Below are positions 33,869 through 45,194 of a DNA stretch of 64,000 nt, in pieces. The DNA is taken from contig JYOD01000008.1 of assembly GCA_000955785.1 (NCBI GenBank), positions 1 to 64,000 of the forward strand. The letters are read 5' to 3'. Position numbers and translations under genes: made by a program. Position 1 is the first letter of the stretch, and every line of letters starts with the position of its first letter. The notes under the pieces were generated by a model. The model ran no database searches. It saw only the letters and a program-made list of their open reading frames with translations, and was not told where the DNA came from. The stretch is from Burkholderiaceae bacterium 16 (GTDB lineage Bacteria > Pseudomonadota > Gammaproteobacteria > Burkholderiales > Burkholderiaceae).

Positions 33869-34428
33869 TCCGGCACGCGCGGCCTGAGGTTGCGCAGGGC
33901 ATTTGCTACGGGGCGCTCGATTTGCCGCTTGCGCAACCTGTGGCGCCCGAACCCGCGCGCATGTTGTCGGCGCTCGATGGCCTGGTGCCGCAGCGCATCG
34001 TCAGCAGCACGATGGCGCGCGCTCGCGCTACAGCGGCGTTGCTGGCGCAGGACCTCGGGCTGCCGCTCGAGACCGATGCGCGGTTGCGTGAGCTGGATTT
34101 CGGCAGGTGGGAGGGCTGTGCGTGGGATGCCGTGCCGCGCGCGGAGGTGGATGCGTGGGCCGCGGATCTGCTGCATGCCCGGCCCCATGGCGGCGAGACG
34201 GTGGCCGAGGCGATGGCGCGTGTGGCGGCATGGGCTGATGCCTTGCCGGCGGACGCGCCGGATCGTTTGTGGGTAGTGGCCCATGCGGGGCCGATGCGCA
34301 TGTTGGCGGCGCACTGGCTTGGCATGCCGTTGGCCACCACGTTGGGATGGGATCTTGGTTTTGGAGCGAGTTGCCGTTTCACGATCGGCGGTACGGTGCC
34401 GCGGCTGCGTTGGTGGAACCGGATTTGA
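33853..34428 (+). CDS. cobC: CobC-like alpha-ribazole phosphatase (histidine phosphatase)
   Basis: This 191-residue histidine phosphatase begins MDLVLIRHARPEVA, with the catalytic RHA motif, then STMARARATA and a late histidine in VAHAGPMRML. CobC removes the phosphate of adenosylcobalamin 5'-phosphate or alpha-ribazole phosphate. It overlaps cobS by 16 bp, so it is the end of the riboswitch-controlled operon. The family resembles phosphoglycerate mutase, but context and size fit CobC. Confidence 0.85.
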   Translation: MDLVLIRHARPEVAQGICYGALDLPLAQPVAPEPARMLSALDGLVPQRIVSSTMARARATAALLAQDLGLPLETDARLRELDFGRWEGCAWDAVPRAEVDAWAADLLHARPHGGETVAEAMARVAAWADALPADAPDRLWVVAHAGPMRMLAAHWLGMPLATTLGWDLGFGASCRFTIGGTVPRLRWWNRI

Positions 34429-34496
34429 CGGGGTGGCGGGGATCGGCTGACTTCAAAGGCATAGAGTCAAAAGCCTAAAGTCAAAGGCAGTTTCAC

Positions 34497-34562
34497 CACC
34501 CCTTCGGGGCGGCGACCTACTTTTTTGTCTTGCCAAAAAAAGTAGACAAAAAAGGCGCCCCA
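34497..34562 (+). repeat. Intergenic element with two hairpins
   Basis: CCCC-TTC-GGGG (34499-34509) is followed by CTACTTTTTT (34517-34526) pairing with AAAAAAGTAG (34536-34545), then AAAAAAGG. Similar CCTTCGGGGCGGCGACCTAC-type elements occur, as I recall, between genes in Ralstonia/Cupriavidus. The second hairpin, with T-runs, could terminate cobC or btuF transcripts. Confidence 0.45.
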
Positions 34563-34680
34563 TACGGCCTGGTACACCTACACGGCTCGCTTCGCATCGC
34601 GCTGGGGGTGTGGACCGCCCTTGGGGGCGCTCCACACGGCTACCAATCGTTGATTTGGCGGGCTCGCTCCTGCAAATGGC

Positions 34681-34722
34681 AGCCCTCTCGCGCAGGCGGG
34701 ATGGGGCGGGGGAGAGGGCGGG
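34681..34722 (+). repeat. GC-rich dispersed repeat, copy 2
   Basis: A block with CTCTCGCGCAGGCGGGATGG then GGCGGGGGAGAGGGCGGGCG resembles the reverse complement of 81-124 at the left edge. The shared core is GGGGGAGAGGGCGGG with a nearby CGCAGGCGGG-like part. It lies just before the end of the btuF-like gene. Confidence 0.45.
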
Positions 34723-34742
34723 CGTTCCTGGACCTGTCCTAC

Positions 34743-35666
34743 CTACTGCGCCGGCCGCTTGCGGCGCGCGTTGTCCAGGTCCTTGCATACGACTTCCGCG
34801 CCTTGGGTGATGCGCGGGCCGGCCCGGTTGACTAGGTCGCCGTCGATGGCGTACAGGTTGCCGCGCGCTACCGCCGTCACCTGTTTCCAGCGTTCCCACA
34901 TGGCGAAGTCGGGCAGCGGGCGGTCGGAACGGGTCGTGCCCATGCTGGCTGTCATCATCACTTCGGGATTGCCGGCGACCACGGCTTCCACCGATACCGT
35001 CGGTACCAGCAGGGATTCGTTGGCGAACAGGTTGCGCCCGCCGCAGAGCGCCAGCACATCGCTGATCAGGTGCTGCCCGCTGAGGGTCATCAGCGGTTGC
35101 TGCCAGACCTGGTAGAAGACCGTTACCGGCGGGCGCGCGGCGTAGGTCTGGCGCAGTTTGTCGACCTGCTGGCGGAAGCTGGCGGCGGCGCCGTTGGCGG
35201 TGGATTCGGTGCCGAGCAGTACGCCAAGCCTTTCGATATTGCTGGGAATGCCCTCCAGCTTGCGCGGCTCGCTGTAGAACAGCGGCAGGCCGAGCGCGCG
35301 CAGCCGGTCGGTCTGCTTTTGCGCATTGCCGTGGCGCCATACCACGATCAGGTCCGGCTTGAGCGCGGCGATGCGTTCGAGATCCAGTGCCTTGTTGTCG
35401 CCTACGCGCGGGATGTCGCGTGCCTGCGGCGGGTAGTCGCTATAGCTCACGGTGCCGACGATGCGCGCGCCGCCGCCGGCAGCGTATAGCATCTCGGTGA
35501 CATGTGGCGCCAGCGAGATCACGCGGCGCGCGGGTTGTTCCAGCGTGACAGATTGCCCGGCATCGTCGACCACCGAGACAGCGGCGCCGGCGTTGCCGCA
35601 AACGCCGATGCCCAGCAGTGTTGTCAGGACCAGCAGGGAACGGGCAGTCATCGGGATAGGGATCAT
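34743..35666 (-). CDS. btuF: BtuF-like cobalamin-binding periplasmic protein
   Basis: This 307-residue protein has a signal peptide near residues 6-28 (MTARSLLVLTTLLGIGVCGN), then the BtuF/FepB fold: RRVISLAPHVTEMLYAAGGG, SYSDYPPQARDIPRVGDNKA, LERIAALKPDLIVVWRHGN, VFYQVWQQPLMTLSG. It should capture cobalamin in the periplasm for BtuCD encoded on the other strand. The start overlaps the cobD stop as ATGA, supporting 35666. It is last in the minus-strand unit cobU-cbiB-cobD-btuF. Confidence 0.88.
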   Translation of the reverse strand: MIPIPMTARSLLVLTTLLGIGVCGNAGAAVSVVDDAGQSVTLEQPARRVISLAPHVTEMLYAAGGGARIVGTVSYSDYPPQARDIPRVGDNKALDLERIAALKPDLIVVWRHGNAQKQTDRLRALGLPLFYSEPRKLEGIPSNIERLGVLLGTESTANGAAASFRQQVDKLRQTYAARPPVTVFYQVWQQPLMTLSGQHLISDVLALCGGRNLFANESLLVPTVSVEAVVAGNPEVMMTASMGTTRSDRPLPDFAMWERWKQVTAVARGNLYAIDGDLVNRAGPRITQGAEVVCKDLDNARRKRPAQ

Positions 35667-36742
35667 CGGGGTTGTGTCGGGGAAGGTGCCTGTGTTGAGC
35701 CGTCTTGATGCATGCCCATGGGCATCGCGGCGCATGCGGATGCCAGCGCCGAGTCGAGCCATTGCCACGCCGCTTCTTGCGCCGGGGGCAATCCCAGCCG
35801 CAGGCTTGGCGTGGCATCGGCGCCGGCCGGCGCGTCGAACAGCCGCGTCCATACGCCTTGCCGCGCAAGCGTGTCGTGCAGCAGCGCCGCATCCGCGCGC
35901 GGCACCCAGCTGAACAAGGGGTGGCTCACCGGTGCCAGGCCGTGCGCGCGCAGCATTGCCGCGAGCCGCCTGCCCGCCTGCTGCAGATGCTCGCGCGTGG
36001 CGGCCTGCCAGTCGTGGTCGGCCAGGGCCAGGCGCGCTACCGCGCGCGCCGGGCCTGCCACGGTCCAGTGCCCGAGCTGTTCGGCCAGCGCCGCCAGCAA
36101 GGCGGGCCCTGCCAGCACGAAGCCGCAGCGCACGCCGGCCAGGCCGTAGAACTTGCCGAGCGAGCGCAGGACCACCAGGCCGGGGAGATCCGAGCGCGCG
36201 GCCAGCGACAGCGCGGGCGTGCAATCCATGAAGGCTTCGTCGAGCAGGAGCGTGCCGCCGCGCGCCGCCAGATCGGCATGCCACGATAGCAGCGTGTCTT
36301 GCGTGAGCGTGCGCCCGGTGGGGTTGTTGGGGTTGACCACCACCAGGTGGTCGAGCCGCGCGGCAAGGTCGCCGCGTGCGAAATCCGCTTCGGCCAGCGG
36401 CACCACCTGATGCCCGGCGCGGGCGAAGGCGGGCGCGTATTCGCTGTAGCCCTGCGCTGCCACGCCGACGCGGCCCGGTTTCAGCAATTGCGGCAGGGTG
36501 CGGATGGCAGCCTGCGAGCCGGCCACCGGCAGGGCTTGCGGCGCGCAGTAAGCCTGCGCCGCCAGTTCGGCCAGGCCGTCGCCTTCCTGCGGCAGCCGTT
36601 GCCATGCGTCGGCGGGCAGGGCCGGCACGGGATAGCCGTCGGGATTGATGCCGGTGGAAAGATCGAGCCAGTCTTCGGCTGGCCGGCCGTAGCGGCGCAC
36701 GGCCGCGAGCAGGTCGCCGCCGTGGCGGATCGGTGTACTCAT
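35663..36742 (-). CDS. cobD: Threonine-phosphate decarboxylase
   Basis: This 359-residue PLP enzyme of the aminotransferase fold makes (R)-1-aminopropan-2-ol phosphate from threonine phosphate for the cobalamin side chain. Visible motifs are [32 protein letters not shown], and the PLP-lysine region [21 protein letters not shown] overlaps occur at both ends (with cbiB upstream and btuF downstream). The C-terminus after about residue 335 is variable. Confidence 0.92.
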   Translation of the reverse strand: MSTPIRHGGDLLAAVRRYGRPAEDWLDLSTGINPDGYPVPALPADAWQRLPQEGDGLAELAAQAYCAPQALPVAGSQAAIRTLPQLLKPGRVGVAAQGYSEYAPAFARAGHQVVPLAEADFARGDLAARLDHLVVVNPNNPTGRTLTQDTLLSWHADLAARGGTLLLDEAFMDCTPALSLAARSDLPGLVVLRSLGKFYGLAGVRCGFVLAGPALLAALAEQLGHWTVAGPARAVARLALADHDWQAATREHLQQAGRRLAAMLRAHGLAPVSHPLFSWVPRADAALLHDTLARQGVWTRLFDAPAGADATPSLRLGLPPAQEAAWQWLDSALASACAAMPMGMHQDGSTQAPSPTQPR

Positions 36743-37737
36743 GCGATGCCGTATTGGAGGAGGGCGGCGCTGGCGCCGGCGGCAGCCAGCCATAGCCAGA
36801 GCGTGCGTTGAACCAGCCGGAGGCAGGCGTGCACATCGGCGGCGCCGGGTGCGCGTCCCTCGCCAAGCGGCGGACGCTCCTCCCATTCGCCGTGGTAGCG
36901 TGCGGGCCCGCCCAGTGCCACGCCGACGGCGCCGGCGCCGGCGGCCATGACCGGGCCCGCATTGGGGCTGGACCATGCCGGCGCCTGCTCCCGCCAGCAG
37001 CGCAGCGCTTGCACGGTGCGTCCGAGCAGTGCGTAGGAGAGCGCGGTAAGGCGGGCGGGCGCGAGGTTGAGCACGTCGTCCAGGCGCGCGGCGGCCCAGC
37101 CGAAATACAGCAGGCGGGGCGTGCGGTAGCCCCACATCGCATCCAGCGTGTTGGCAAGGCGGTAGGCGATCACCGCCGGCGCGCCGCCCAGCAGGAACCA
37201 GAACAAGGCGCCAAAGATGGCGTCATTGCCATTCTCCAGCGCCGATTCGCAAGCGGCGCGGGCCAGCGCCTCGCCATCCGCGTCGGCGGTGTCGCGCGAG
37301 ACGATGCGTGCCGTGAGCTGCCGCGCATCGGCGAGATTGCCTTGCGCCAGCGCCGCGGCGATCGGCGCGATATGCTGGGCCAGGCTGCGCGCGCCCAGCG
37401 CGGCGTAGAGCGCCAGTGCCTGCAACAGCCAGCCCAGCGCGGCGCTGAACTGCGTGGCGGCATGCACCAGAACGCCGGCCAGCGCGGCCGGCGCCAGCAC
37501 CATCAGGGTCCAGGCGGCCAGGCTGGTGAGCCGCTGGCGCAGCGGCGCGCCGCCACGGTTCAAGCGGCGTTCCAAGGCCGCTGCGAGGCGGCCGAAACCC
37601 ACCAGCGGATGCCAGCGGCGCGGCTCGCCCAGCCACTGGTCAAGCAGCACGCCGGCTACGGCGGCGGCTACGCAGGCGGTCCAGGTAAAGTCGGGAAACG
37701 GCCACCACGAAAGCAGCGAAGACAGCGAAGGCAGCAT
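36739..37737 (-). CDS. cbiB: Adenosylcobinamide-phosphate synthase (CbiB)
   Basis: This 332-residue polytopic membrane protein joins adenosylcobyric acid with aminopropanol phosphate. Typical segments are [60 protein letters not shown] and [16 protein letters not shown]. The gene overlaps cobD (ATGA) and cobU (TGATG). In some nomenclatures this protein is called CobD; the Salmonella name CbiB is used here. Confidence 0.93.
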   Translation of the reverse strand: MLPSLSSLLSWWPFPDFTWTACVAAAVAGVLLDQWLGEPRRWHPLVGFGRLAAALERRLNRGGAPLRQRLTSLAAWTLMVLAPAALAGVLVHAATQFSAALGWLLQALALYAALGARSLAQHIAPIAAALAQGNLADARQLTARIVSRDTADADGEALARAACESALENGNDAIFGALFWFLLGGAPAVIAYRLANTLDAMWGYRTPRLLYFGWAAARLDDVLNLAPARLTALSYALLGRTVQALRCWREQAPAWSSPNAGPVMAAGAGAVGVALGGPARYHGEWEERPPLGEGRAPGAADVHACLRLVQRTLWLWLAAAGASAALLQYGIA

Positions 37738-38450
37738 CAGCACGCCGGGTCGGCGCCTTTCACGCTGACGGGAATGCCTGCCACCAGCAGCCGCACGCGG
37801 TCCGCGGCGGCGGCCAGCTTCTGGTTCAGGCGGCCCAGTTCGTCGACGTAGAAACGGGTGATGGCGCCCATCGGCACCACGCCGAAGCCGATCTCGTTGG
37901 AGACCAGGATGACGTGGCCGGGCAGGGTGGGCAACGCAGTCAGCAGCGCGTCGATTTCCTCGGTGAAGGCGGCCGGCGGCGTCACCAGGCCATGCTCGGG
38001 ATAACTGCGCGCGTCGAGGAACAGCAGGTTGTTGAGCCAGAGCGTGACGCAGTCGACCAGGATGCAGCCATTGTGGGTCGCGTGCGCGTAGAGGGCGTCG
38101 GCGAGGTGCAGCGGCGCCTCGACCAGGCCCCACTCGGCCGGGCGCCGGGCGCGGTGCAGCGCGATGCGCACCTCCATCTCTTCATCGGCGCTGTTGTCGT
38201 CGTGGCGCGCGGTGGCGATATAGGTGACGGGGCCCCCGGTGGCCGCGGCATGGTCGGCGGCCATCTGCTCGGCAAAGTGGCTCTTGCCCGACCGTGCCCC
38301 GCCGAGCACCAGCGTGAGCTGGCGTGCGCGGCCGGCAGCCGCCGCAGCGTGCGGCGCGGTCGCGGCCTGGGGTGTGCGTTCGCCGGCCGGCGCGTGGCTG
38401 GTTGCGCTGACGGGCTCGGTGGCGGTGGCGGAGGCTTGTGCCGGGATCAT
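37737..38450 (-). CDS. cobU: Adenosylcobinamide kinase / guanylyltransferase
   Basis: This protein of about 237 residues phosphorylates adenosylcobinamide and then adds GMP. Walker A is [11 protein letters not shown] (near 52-62), followed by [30 protein letters not shown] and [13 protein letters not shown]. Its first 45 residues are low complexity (alanine, threonine) and are absent from most relatives, so a shorter start is possible. It opens the unit cobU-cbiB-cobD-btuF; TACAAT near 38457 could be its -10 box. No riboswitch is visible in the 91-bp gap to cobQ. Confidence 0.9.
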   Translation of the reverse strand: MIPAQASATATEPVSATSHAPAGERTPQAATAPHAAAAAGRARQLTLVLGGARSGKSHFAEQMAADHAAATGGPVTYIATARHDDNSADEEMEVRIALHRARRPAEWGLVEAPLHLADALYAHATHNGCILVDCVTLWLNNLLFLDARSYPEHGLVTPPAAFTEEIDALLTALPTLPGHVILVSNEIGFGVVPMGAITRFYVDELGRLNQKLAAAADRVRLLVAGIPVSVKGADPAC

Positions 38451-38541
38451 CCGGGTATTGTAGCGGGCGCATCCATGGATCGCACGCCCACAATGGAGCG
38501 CGCAGGGCCGCCGGGAAGCACGCCGATGCGATAATCCCACG

Positions 38542-40089
38542 ATGCAAAAAAATCTCTCCGAAGCCACCGCGCAGGCGCTGCCGGGTGGCTTGCGCGGTAC
38601 CTTGATGGTGCAGGGCACCACCTCCGACGCCGGCAAGAGCACCCTGGTGGCGGGCCTTTGCCGGGTGCTGGCCCGCGCCGGCGTGCGCGTGGTTCCGTTC
38701 AAGCCCCAGAACATGGCGCTCAACAGCGCGGTCACCGCCGACGGCGGCGAGATCGGGCGCGCGCAGGCCTTGCAGGCGCTGGCCGCCGGGCTGGCGCCGC
38801 ACACGGATATGAATCCGGTGCTGCTCAAACCCAGCAGCGATACCGGCGCGCAGATCATCATCCATGGCCAGGCGCGGCTGGATCTGGATGCACGCGCCTA
38901 TCACGCCTACAAGCCGGTGGCGATGCAGGCGGTGCTGGCCTCGCACCGGCGCCTGGCCAGCGCCTACGAGGTAGTCATGGTGGAGGGCGCCGGCAGCCCG
39001 GCGGAGATCAACCTGCGCGACCGCGACATCGCCAACATGGGTTTTGCCGAAGCGGTCGACTGCCCGGTAGTGCTGGTGGCCGACATCGACCGCGGCGGCG
39101 TGTTCGCCCACCTGGTGGGCACGCTGGACTGCCTGTCGGAATCCGAACGCGCGCGCATCAAGGGCTTCATCATCAACCGCTTCCGCGGCGACATCGCGCT
39201 GCTGCAGCCCGGGCTGGACTGGCTGGAGGCGCGCACCGGCAAACCCGTACTGGGCGTGCTGCCCTACCTGCATGGCCTGCACTTGGACGCCGAGGACGCC
39301 ATCATCGGCGCGCAGGCGGCCAAGCAGGGCGAGCTGCTGCGCGTGATCGTGCCGGTGCTGCCGCGCATTTCCAATCACACCGATTTCGATGCGCTGCGCG
39401 CGCATCCACAGGTGGACCTGCGCTTCATCGGCCCTGGCATGCCGATCCCGCCGGCCGACCTGATCGTGCTGCCAGGCAGCAAGAGCGTGCGCGCCGACCT
39501 GGCCTTCCTGCGCGCCAATGGCTGGGAGCCCGCCCTGCGTCGGCACCTGCGCTATGGCGGCAAGGTGATCGGCATTTGCGGCGGCATGCAGATGTTGGGC
39601 CGGCGTGTGGACGACCCGGCCGGCAACGAAGGCACGCCCGGCAGCAGCGATGGCTTCGGACTGCTGGACTACGAGACGGTCCTGGCGCCGCACAAGCAAC
39701 TGCGTGTGGTGAGCGGCCGGCTGGCCGTGAAAGACGACAGCGAGGCCGCCGTGCAAGGCTATGAGATCCATATGGGCGTGACCACCGGCGCGGCGCTGGC
39801 GCGCCCGGCGCTATGGCTCGAAGGCGAGCGCCCGGACGGCGCGCAGTCGGAGGACGGCCAGGTGCTGGCCTCCTACGTCCACGGCCTGTTCGACCAGCCC
39901 GAGGCCTGCGGCGCGCTGCTGCGCTGGGCCGGGCTGGCGCGGGCCGAAGGCGTCGACCTGGCCGCGCTGCGCGAGGCGTCGCTGGAGCGGCTGGCCGACA
40001 CGCTCGCCGCGCATCTCGACTTGGGCGCCTTGCTGGCGCCCCTGCAAACGTCGCCGTTGGCCGGGCCGCCCGCGCGCGGCAACTGCTAA
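38542..40089 (+). CDS. cobQ: Adenosylcobyric acid synthase (glutamine-hydrolysing)
   Basis: This 515-residue enzyme amidates adenosylcobyrinic diamide at four positions. The N-terminal ATP-binding part has [19 protein letters not shown] and [11 protein letters not shown]; the C-terminal glutaminase has nucleophile C346 in GICGGMQML and H410 in YEIHMG. It is divergent from cobU by 91 bp. It is the only step of corrin decoration coded here, so a partial pathway (for example from cobyrinate or salvaged cobinamide) is suggested. Confidence 0.94.
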   Translation: MQKNLSEATAQALPGGLRGTLMVQGTTSDAGKSTLVAGLCRVLARAGVRVVPFKPQNMALNSAVTADGGEIGRAQALQALAAGLAPHTDMNPVLLKPSSDTGAQIIIHGQARLDLDARAYHAYKPVAMQAVLASHRRLASAYEVVMVEGAGSPAEINLRDRDIANMGFAEAVDCPVVLVADIDRGGVFAHLVGTLDCLSESERARIKGFIINRFRGDIALLQPGLDWLEARTGKPVLGVLPYLHGLHLDAEDAIIGAQAAKQGELLRVIVPVLPRISNHTDFDALRAHPQVDLRFIGPGMPIPPADLIVLPGSKSVRADLAFLRANGWEPALRRHLRYGGKVIGICGGMQMLGRRVDDPAGNEGTPGSSDGFGLLDYETVLAPHKQLRVVSGRLAVKDDSEAAVQGYEIHMGVTTGAALARPALWLEGERPDGAQSEDGQVLASYVHGLFDQPEACGALLRWAGLARAEGVDLAALREASLERLADTLAAHLDLGALLAPLQTSPLAGPPARGNC

Positions 40090-40208
40090 ACTCGCAGGCG
40101 GGTCCGCTCCGCCGGGGCCCGCTAACGACAAACGGCAAGGCCGTGGCGGAACCCGGAGCGGCGCGCCCGAGGGCAGCGCCGCCATGGAAAGCCATTGTGG
40201 AGACACCC

Positions 40209-40859
40209 ATGCCCGTAGTCGTGATCGCCAATCCCAAAGGCGGCGTAGGCAAGACCACGCTGGCCACCAACCTGGCGGGCTATTTCGCCAGCGCCGGCCA
40301 TGCCGTGATGCTGGGCGATACGGACCGCCAGCAATCCTCGCGCGCCTGGCTGCGTTTGCGGCCGGCCTCGGCGCCGGCCATCTGCACCTGGGACATCAGC
40401 TCCGACCAGATCGCGCGTCCGCCCAAGGGCACCACCCATGTGGTGCTCGACACCCCGGCCGGCCTGCACGGCTGGCGCTTCAACGACGTGATGAAGCTGG
40501 CCCACCGCGTGGTGGTGCCGCTGCAGCCTTCCTTGTTCGATATCCTCGCCACCCAGGATTTCCTCGCTCGCCTGGCCGACGACAAGCGCGTGCGCCACGG
40601 CGAGGTGGAGGTGGGCGTGATCGGCATGCGGGTCGACCTGCGCACCCGCTCGGCCGAGCAGTTGCAGCGCTTTGTCGCGGACCTGGGGCTGCCGGTGCTG
40701 GGTTTCCTGCGCGATACACAGAACTACGTGCAGCTGGCCGCGCACGGGCTGACCTTGTGGGACGTGGCGCCATCCCGCGTGGCGCGCGACTGGGTGCAGT
40801 GGCAGCCCATCATCGGCTGGCTGGAGCAGCCCGCCCTGGCTAAGCGCCCAGCCGCCTGA
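40209..40859 (+). CDS. ParA/MinD-like P-loop ATPase
   Basis: This 216-residue protein has a deviant Walker A of ParA type, NPKGGVGKTTLATNLA (8-23), the switch segment LGDTDRQQSS, and HVVLDTPAGLHG. It lacks an N-terminal DNA-binding domain and has no ParB partner next to it, so it is an orphan. It starts 119 bp after cobQ, with which it may share a transcript; an unrelated positioning or partition role is equally possible. Its last 20 bp overlap the convergent GNAT gene. Confidence 0.85.
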   Translation: MPVVVIANPKGGVGKTTLATNLAGYFASAGHAVMLGDTDRQQSSRAWLRLRPASAPAICTWDISSDQIARPPKGTTHVVLDTPAGLHGWRFNDVMKLAHRVVVPLQPSLFDILATQDFLARLADDKRVRHGEVEVGVIGMRVDLRTRSAEQLQRFVADLGLPVLGFLRDTQNYVQLAAHGLTLWDVAPSRVARDWVQWQPIIGWLEQPALAKRPAA

Positions 40860-41391
40860 GCAGGGCGTCCACCGACGGCCAGCTGACGCGGCGTACGGCC
40901 ACGATAAGGCTGGCGCCGGGAAACGCATCGTCGAACGGTTCGCTTTCGATGCCGTCCAGGCGCCGGTAGAACTCGCGCGCCTGGGTGTTGCTGTCCAGCA
41001 CATAGAGGAAGAGCGGCTGCCCGGGCCATCCGCTGGCCGCGCGCCGCGCGCAATGCGCGAACAAGCGCTTGCCGAGGCCCAGCCCATGCCATTGCGGCAG
41101 CACATGCAGGTTGTCCAGGTACACGCCGAATTGCGGCTCGGCTTCCGGTTGCAGGCAGGCAAAGCCGGCCGGCTCGCCGTCCACGCGCGCGAGCGTGACC
41201 TCCAGCGGCCCCTCGGCGCCATCCACCAGGCGTGCCCGCCAGGCCCGCAGCCGCTCGGCCGGCACTTCCCGCTCCAGGTAATCCGCCGGCAACTGGCCCT
41301 GGTAGGTGTGGCGCCAGCTTTGCGTGTGCAGGTCGGCAATCAGCGCGGCATCCCGGGCCAAGGCGGGCAGCAATTCGATCGATCTGGGCAT
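40840..41391 (-). CDS. GNAT-family N-acetyltransferase
   Basis: This 183-residue protein has the acetyl-CoA-binding motif A of GNAT enzymes (VLPQWHGLGLGKRLFAHCAR near 95-114) and the following FLYVLDSNTQAREFYRRLDG. The substrate cannot be deduced. It converges with and overlaps the end of the ParA-like gene by 20 bp. Start at 41391 (MPRSIELLPA) gives the usual N-terminus; the frame is open further to 41481. Confidence 0.85.
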   Translation of the reverse strand: MPRSIELLPALARDAALIADLHTQSWRHTYQGQLPADYLEREVPAERLRAWRARLVDGAEGPLEVTLARVDGEPAGFACLQPEAEPQFGVYLDNLHVLPQWHGLGLGKRLFAHCARRAASGWPGQPLFLYVLDSNTQAREFYRRLDGIESEPFDDAFPGASLIVAVRRVSWPSVDALLRRLGA

Positions 41392-41609
41392 CTTCAGGGC
41401 AGGCGTGCGGGGCCGGCGGTGGCCGCGCACGCCATTCTGCCGCAATCCGGTGCGGCCCCGCCACATTCTTGCTCCCGTCACGCGCTTGCTTGTAGCGCCT
41501 GATAGAATCGCGAATCTTTCGCATTCTCATTTTTACTGGCGTGACGTATCCATGCGTTGCCAGCATGTGATGCGTAATACTTAACCCCCAAATCTGCTCT
41601 CTGCCTCCC

Positions 41610-42797
41610 ATGGTCACCGGCCGCCTGCGCGTTGTCATCGTCAAGATTCATCTCTACATCGGCTTAACGCTGGGTTTGCTGTTCGTCATGCTGGGCCTGA
41701 CCGGCACCGCCATCGCCTGGCGCGATGAACTCGATGGGCTGCTCAACCCCGGATTACTGACCGCCTCGGCCGAGGTGCCGCTGCCGGTCGCGCCGGCGAC
41801 GGTGCAGGCGGCGACCGACAAGCTGCAGGCCGATCCGCGCTACGGCCGTCCCGGGCTGCTGATGCTGCCGTCCACGCCGCACGAGGTGTTCGTGGCCTGG
41901 TACCCGCTCAAGGGCGCGGATGCCGGCCGTTCGCGTCAGGTCATGGTCGATCCCGTCACGCTGGCGGTGAAAGGGGAGCGGGTCTGGGGCGAGCCGGGGC
42001 TGTCGCGCCCGCTGCTGATGCCCACCTTGTTCCAGGTGCACCATTACCTGCTGTCCGGCGAGACGGGCCGGACCATTCTAGGCATTGCCGGTATGCTGCT
42101 GCTGGTGCTGGTGATCTGCGGGGTCGCGATGTGGTGGCCCAAGCTCAAGCCGCGTGCGGTGTTGCACGCCTTTCGCATCACGCACGGCGGTTCCTGGTCG
42201 CGCTTCAACTATTCGCTGCACCGCGCGGGCGGTATCTTCGCGGCGCCGGTGCTGGCCACCATGGCGTTTTCCGGCTGGTACCTGGACCTGCCCAAGTGGG
42301 TGACGCCACTGGTGGCCGGCGTGACGACAGTGACGCCGCCCGGCAAGCCGGCATCGGCTCCTGCGCCCGCCGGAACGCCGCCGCTCGGCGCGGCGCAAGC
42401 GGTCAGCGCCGCCCAGGCGCTTTACCCCGCCGCGCAGGTCACGCGGGTGAGTTTCCCGCGCAAGGCCGGCGATCCCTTCGAGGTCCGCGTGCGCCAGCCC
42501 GGAGAGGTACGCCAGGGCAGCGGCGCCACCCGGATCTGGCTCGATGCCCACACGGGCAAAGGGCTCGGCGTGCGCGATCCGATGGCCGCGCCCGCCGGCG
42601 ATACCTTCCTCAACTGGATGTACCCGCTGCATACCGGTGAAGCCTTCGGTTTGCCGGGGCGGGTCTTTATCTCGGTGTTTGGGCTGGTGCCGCTGCTGTT
42701 CGCCGTGACCGGGGTGCTGATCTGGTGGAAGCGGCGGCGCGGGCATCGGCGCCATGTGGCCCGGACGCTGCAACGCGCCGGGGTGCGGACCGCCTGA
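41610..42797 (+). CDS. PepSY-associated transmembrane protein
   Basis: This 395-residue inner membrane protein has four hydrophobic spans (about 17-37, 155-175, 200-220 and 350-372) and periplasmic PepSY-type loops. The opening IHLYIGLTLGLLFVMLGLTG and the late WMYPLHTGEAFGLPGR are typical of PepSY_TM proteins, often next to TonB receptors and thought to act as ferric-siderophore reductases. A patch upstream (about 41510-41532, AATGAGAAT on the minus strand) is weakly reminiscent of a Fur box. It has a terminator 48 bp after the stop. Confidence 0.86.
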   Translation: MVTGRLRVVIVKIHLYIGLTLGLLFVMLGLTGTAIAWRDELDGLLNPGLLTASAEVPLPVAPATVQAATDKLQADPRYGRPGLLMLPSTPHEVFVAWYPLKGADAGRSRQVMVDPVTLAVKGERVWGEPGLSRPLLMPTLFQVHHYLLSGETGRTILGIAGMLLLVLVICGVAMWWPKLKPRAVLHAFRITHGGSWSRFNYSLHRAGGIFAAPVLATMAFSGWYLDLPKWVTPLVAGVTTVTPPGKPASAPAPAGTPPLGAAQAVSAAQALYPAAQVTRVSFPRKAGDPFEVRVRQPGEVRQGSGATRIWLDAHTGKGLGVRDPMAAPAGDTFLNWMYPLHTGEAFGLPGRVFISVFGLVPLLFAVTGVLIWWKRRRGHRRHVARTLQRAGVRTA

Positions 42798-42844
42798 CCG
42801 GGCCGGGTTTGCCCGGGCGGTGCCCCGGCAGGGTCTTGAACGAC

Positions 42845-42880
42845 AAAAAGAGAAGCGGCCCTGGGGCCGCTTCTCTTTTT
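42845..42880. terminator. Strong bidirectional terminator
   Basis: A 16-bp perfect stem (AAAAAGAGAAGCGGCC/GGCCGCTTCTCTTTTT) with a 4-base loop lies between the convergent PepSY gene and panC. It has A-runs and T-runs on both sides, so it should terminate both. Confidence 0.92.
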
Positions 42881-42898
42881 TCCGGAGTGTGTGCGGCG

Positions 42899-44769
<1,871 letters not shown>

Positions 44770-44803
44770 CTAGGGGCGGGCGCTCGAGGGGGCGGGTACG
44801 GCT

Positions 44804-44992
44804 TCAGTCCAGCGAATAGACGTAAGGCTTCTGCGCCACGCGCGAGGCGTCGGCGCGGGCACGTTCTTCGAGATTGATCGGGCTCTTGTCCCACAGCAGG
44901 GCGCGGCCCTGGCGTTGTTCCGCTTCCAGGGAAGGGCGCTCATCCTTGAGCGACTTCAGGAACTGGGTGATATCCGATTCGTAGAGAGCCAT
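44804..44992 (-). CDS. DUF3460 family small protein
   Basis: This 62-residue protein (YESDITQFLKSLKDERPSLE, ending DASRVAQKPYVYSLD) matches the short DUF3460 family of betaproteobacteria. Its function is unknown. It is soluble and highly charged. It is the first gene of the group before scpA and panC, a conserved arrangement that suggests a link to chromosome condensation, though this is only positional. Confidence 0.88.
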   Translation of the reverse strand: MALYESDITQFLKSLKDERPSLEAEQRQGRALLWDKSPINLEERARADASRVAQKPYVYSLD

Positions 44993-45194
44993 GACGGGAA
45001 ACAGTGGGAAATTGTCGAACGAGCCCGGATTTTACCGTATTGGCAGGGTCAGTAACGGGATTGCACGCGATTCCACCATTTTGATCCCACACCCCTGATG
45101 CGCCGCCGCCTGGGGGCGGTCTTTTTGGCGCCATCGGGCAGGCTGGCCGCCCGGGTGTGGTCAAATATCGACTTTGCGTGACGTGCACCAATCG

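Larger units (their letters stand above)
34429..34742. other. Intergenic stretch between convergent cobC and btuF with repeat elements
   Basis: No gene is supported here. The region holds a dispersed-type element at 34497-34562 and a GC-rich repeat at 34681-34722, with a filler of about 120 bp between them. The convergent orientation of cobC and btuF makes it a likely termination zone. Confidence 0.5.

Noticed and set aside
40209..40859. Plasmid partition locus
   Set aside because: No ParB, no replication gene and no parS-like repeats; neighbours are chromosomal housekeeping genes.
41510..41532. Fur box before the PepSY gene
   Set aside because: Only AATGAGAAT on the minus strand resembles the consensus; the rest of the 19-bp pattern is not matched.
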